Source: Spirochaetales bacterium
Lineage (GTDB): Bacteria > Spirochaetota > Spirochaetia > DTKZ01
Length of the DNA stretch: 6,694 nucleotides
Direction of reading: 5' to 3'
NCBI GenBank assembly: GCA_017998025.1
Contig: JAGODW010000083.1
Span: 1-6,694, forward strand
Below are positions 5,828-6,694 of this stretch, piece by piece. A program made the translations under genes and the position numbers. Every line of letters begins with the position of its first letter. Position 1 is the stretch's first letter. The notes below the pieces were generated by a model that saw only the letters and a program-made list of their open reading frames with translations, searched no databases and was not told the DNA's origin.

Positions 5828-6694
5828 GGAGTAACTCCTGCCATCATAAGGCCTATTTCTTCTATGTTTGCATCCTGGCGATCCAGAATCCCTACAATTT
5901 TTCCTTCAAACATTACCGCAATGCGGTCGCTGAGTTCCAGGATCTCTTCCAGGTCTTCGGAAACGAGCAAAACCGCTTCCCCCTCATCCCTCCGCTTCAC
6001 AAGCTGTTTTCGGATATACTCTGTGGCTCCTACATCCAGTCCATAGGTAGGATGCGAAGCTACGAGGAGGACCGGGCCTGCGGACACCTCCCGCCCGACT
6101 ATTAGTTTCTGAATATTTCCCCCGGACAGCTGCTTCATCGGTACGTGTATAGAGGGGCTGCTTATAGAGAAATTTCGGACGATACTCTCCGCATCTTCTT
6201 TAATTTCATCGTAATTGAGAAATACAACATTGGAGAAAGGGGAAAAATGATGCCGTTTTAAGACAGCATTCTCGTAGATCAGCAGGTTCGGTACTGTCCC
6301 AAACCGAATCCGTTCCTCCGGGACATGGGCGATCCCTTCTGCATGGATTACCCGCGCGGATTGATTGGTGATATCCTTTCCCAGGATCCGTACCTGGCCG
6401 CTCTCTGCCCTGCGGATTCCTGTTATCGCTTCTACCAGTTCCCTCTGTCCGTTCCCAGCCACTCCTGCTATTCCAAGGATTTCGTGCCGATGAATAGTAA
6501 GATTTACATCTCGCACAGCTACCGTTCCTCGATCGCTTCGGACGGTTAACCCTTCTACTTCCAGTACAATGTCCCCCTTAGGGGCCGGTTTCCAATCCAC
6601 AGAAAACACTACATCTCTTCCTACCATCATCCGGGCCAGATCCCGTTTTGTTACCTCTCCTGTTTCTGCGCTACCCACCACTTCCCCTTTCCGA
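5824..6694 (-). CDS. nupO: Nucleoside-type ABC transporter ATP-binding protein, NupO family (C-terminal part, runs off right edge)
   Basis: The last 289 residues of a double-domain ATPase are visible; the frame stays open to the window edge. About 220 residues, carrying the first nucleotide-binding domain, are missing by comparison with the usual length of about 510. The visible part begins with the linker GEVVGSAETGEVTKRDLARM, ending MMVGRDV, then a complete second ABC domain. In visible-residue numbering: the Walker A position GVAGNGQREL (77-86) has no Lys; AHVPEERIRFG (122-132) is the Q-loop region; LSGGNIQK (189-196) is an intact signature; LLVASHPTYGLDVGA (209-223) replaces the Walker B region; and LLVSEDLEEILELSDRIAVM (242-261) has no H-loop His. 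Loss of Walker A Lys in the second domain is usual in this family. A GTG at 6681 is internal, not the start. The stop overlaps nupP by 4 bp (GTGA). A Bmp/PnrA-like nucleoside-binding lipoprotein gene is expected upstream, outside the window. Confidence 0.93.
   Translation of the reverse strand, partial: RKGEVVGSAETGEVTKRDLARMMVGRDVVFSVDWKPAPKGDIVLEVEGLTVRSDRGTVAVRDVNLTIHRHEILGIAGVAGNGQRELVEAITGIRRAESGQVRILGKDITNQSARVIHAEGIAHVPEERIRFGTVPNLLIYENAVLKRHHFSPFSNVVFLNYDEIKEDAESIVRNFSISSPSIHVPMKQLSGGNIQKLIVGREVSAGPVLLVASHPTYGLDVGATEYIRKQLVKRRDEGEAVLLVSEDLEEILELSDRIAVMFEGKIVGILDRQDANIEEIGLMMAGVTP
5835..5839 (-). promoter_or_regulatory. Ribosome binding site supporting the GTG start of nupP
   Basis: AGGAG lies 7 nt before the GTG at 5827 and inside the last codons of the ATPase gene. 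It sits within a perfect small palindrome, GGAGT-A-ACTCC on the plus strand (5828-5838), so the motif could in principle pair with the bases just before the start codon. The 1-nt loop makes a stable intramolecular hairpin unlikely. Confidence 0.7.

Noticed and set aside
6679..6681. GTG at 6681 as the start of the ATPase gene
   Set aside because: The frame continues open to the window edge with family-typical linker residues (RKGEVVGS), and the first ATPase domain must lie upstream.

Overview
The window holds the adjoining parts of two ABC importer operons, all transcribed on the minus strand, so gene order reads from right to left. The right half (6694 down to 3808) is the distal part of a NupNOPQ/PnrA-type purine nucleoside importer: the C-terminal half of a double-domain ATPase (5824-6694, cut by the window edge), then two integral membrane permeases (4724-5827 and 3808-4722). 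The left half (3693 down to 1) is a Liv-type branched-chain or other amino-acid importer: a lipoprotein substrate-binding protein (2563-3693), two permeases LivH (1330-2469) and LivM (312-1319), and the N-terminal part of the ATPase LivG (1-331, cut by the left edge). Coding density is very high. The only notable gaps are 114 bp between the operons (3694-3807), which carries a good sigma70-type promoter, and 93 bp between the binding protein and LivH (2470-2562), which carries a strong intrinsic terminator hairpin.

Within each operon the junctions are tight: a GTGA 4-bp overlap (ATPase/NupP), a 1-bp gap (NupP/NupQ), a 10-bp gap (LivH/LivM) and a 20-bp overlap (LivM/LivG). This points to co-transcription and translational coupling. 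The hairpin after the binding-protein gene would give abundant monocistronic binding-protein mRNA, with partial readthrough into livHMG, the usual stoichiometry for such importers.

The organism is a bacterium with intermediate GC content, canonical Shine-Dalgarno sequences and lipoprotein-anchored solute-binding proteins. An anchored Liv binding protein next to a nucleoside transporter, with the ATPase-permease-permease order of the treponemal PnrA locus, would fit a spirochaete. A Firmicute or another lineage cannot be excluded from this sequence alone. The cell described is one that scavenges nucleosides and amino acids from its surroundings.

I found no RNA gene, mobile element, CRISPR array or evident novel system. 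The most notable oddities are an enlarged LivH with roughly 70 extra residues including two hydrophobic segments, and a nucleotide-binding domain in the nucleoside ATPase that has lost several catalytic motifs.
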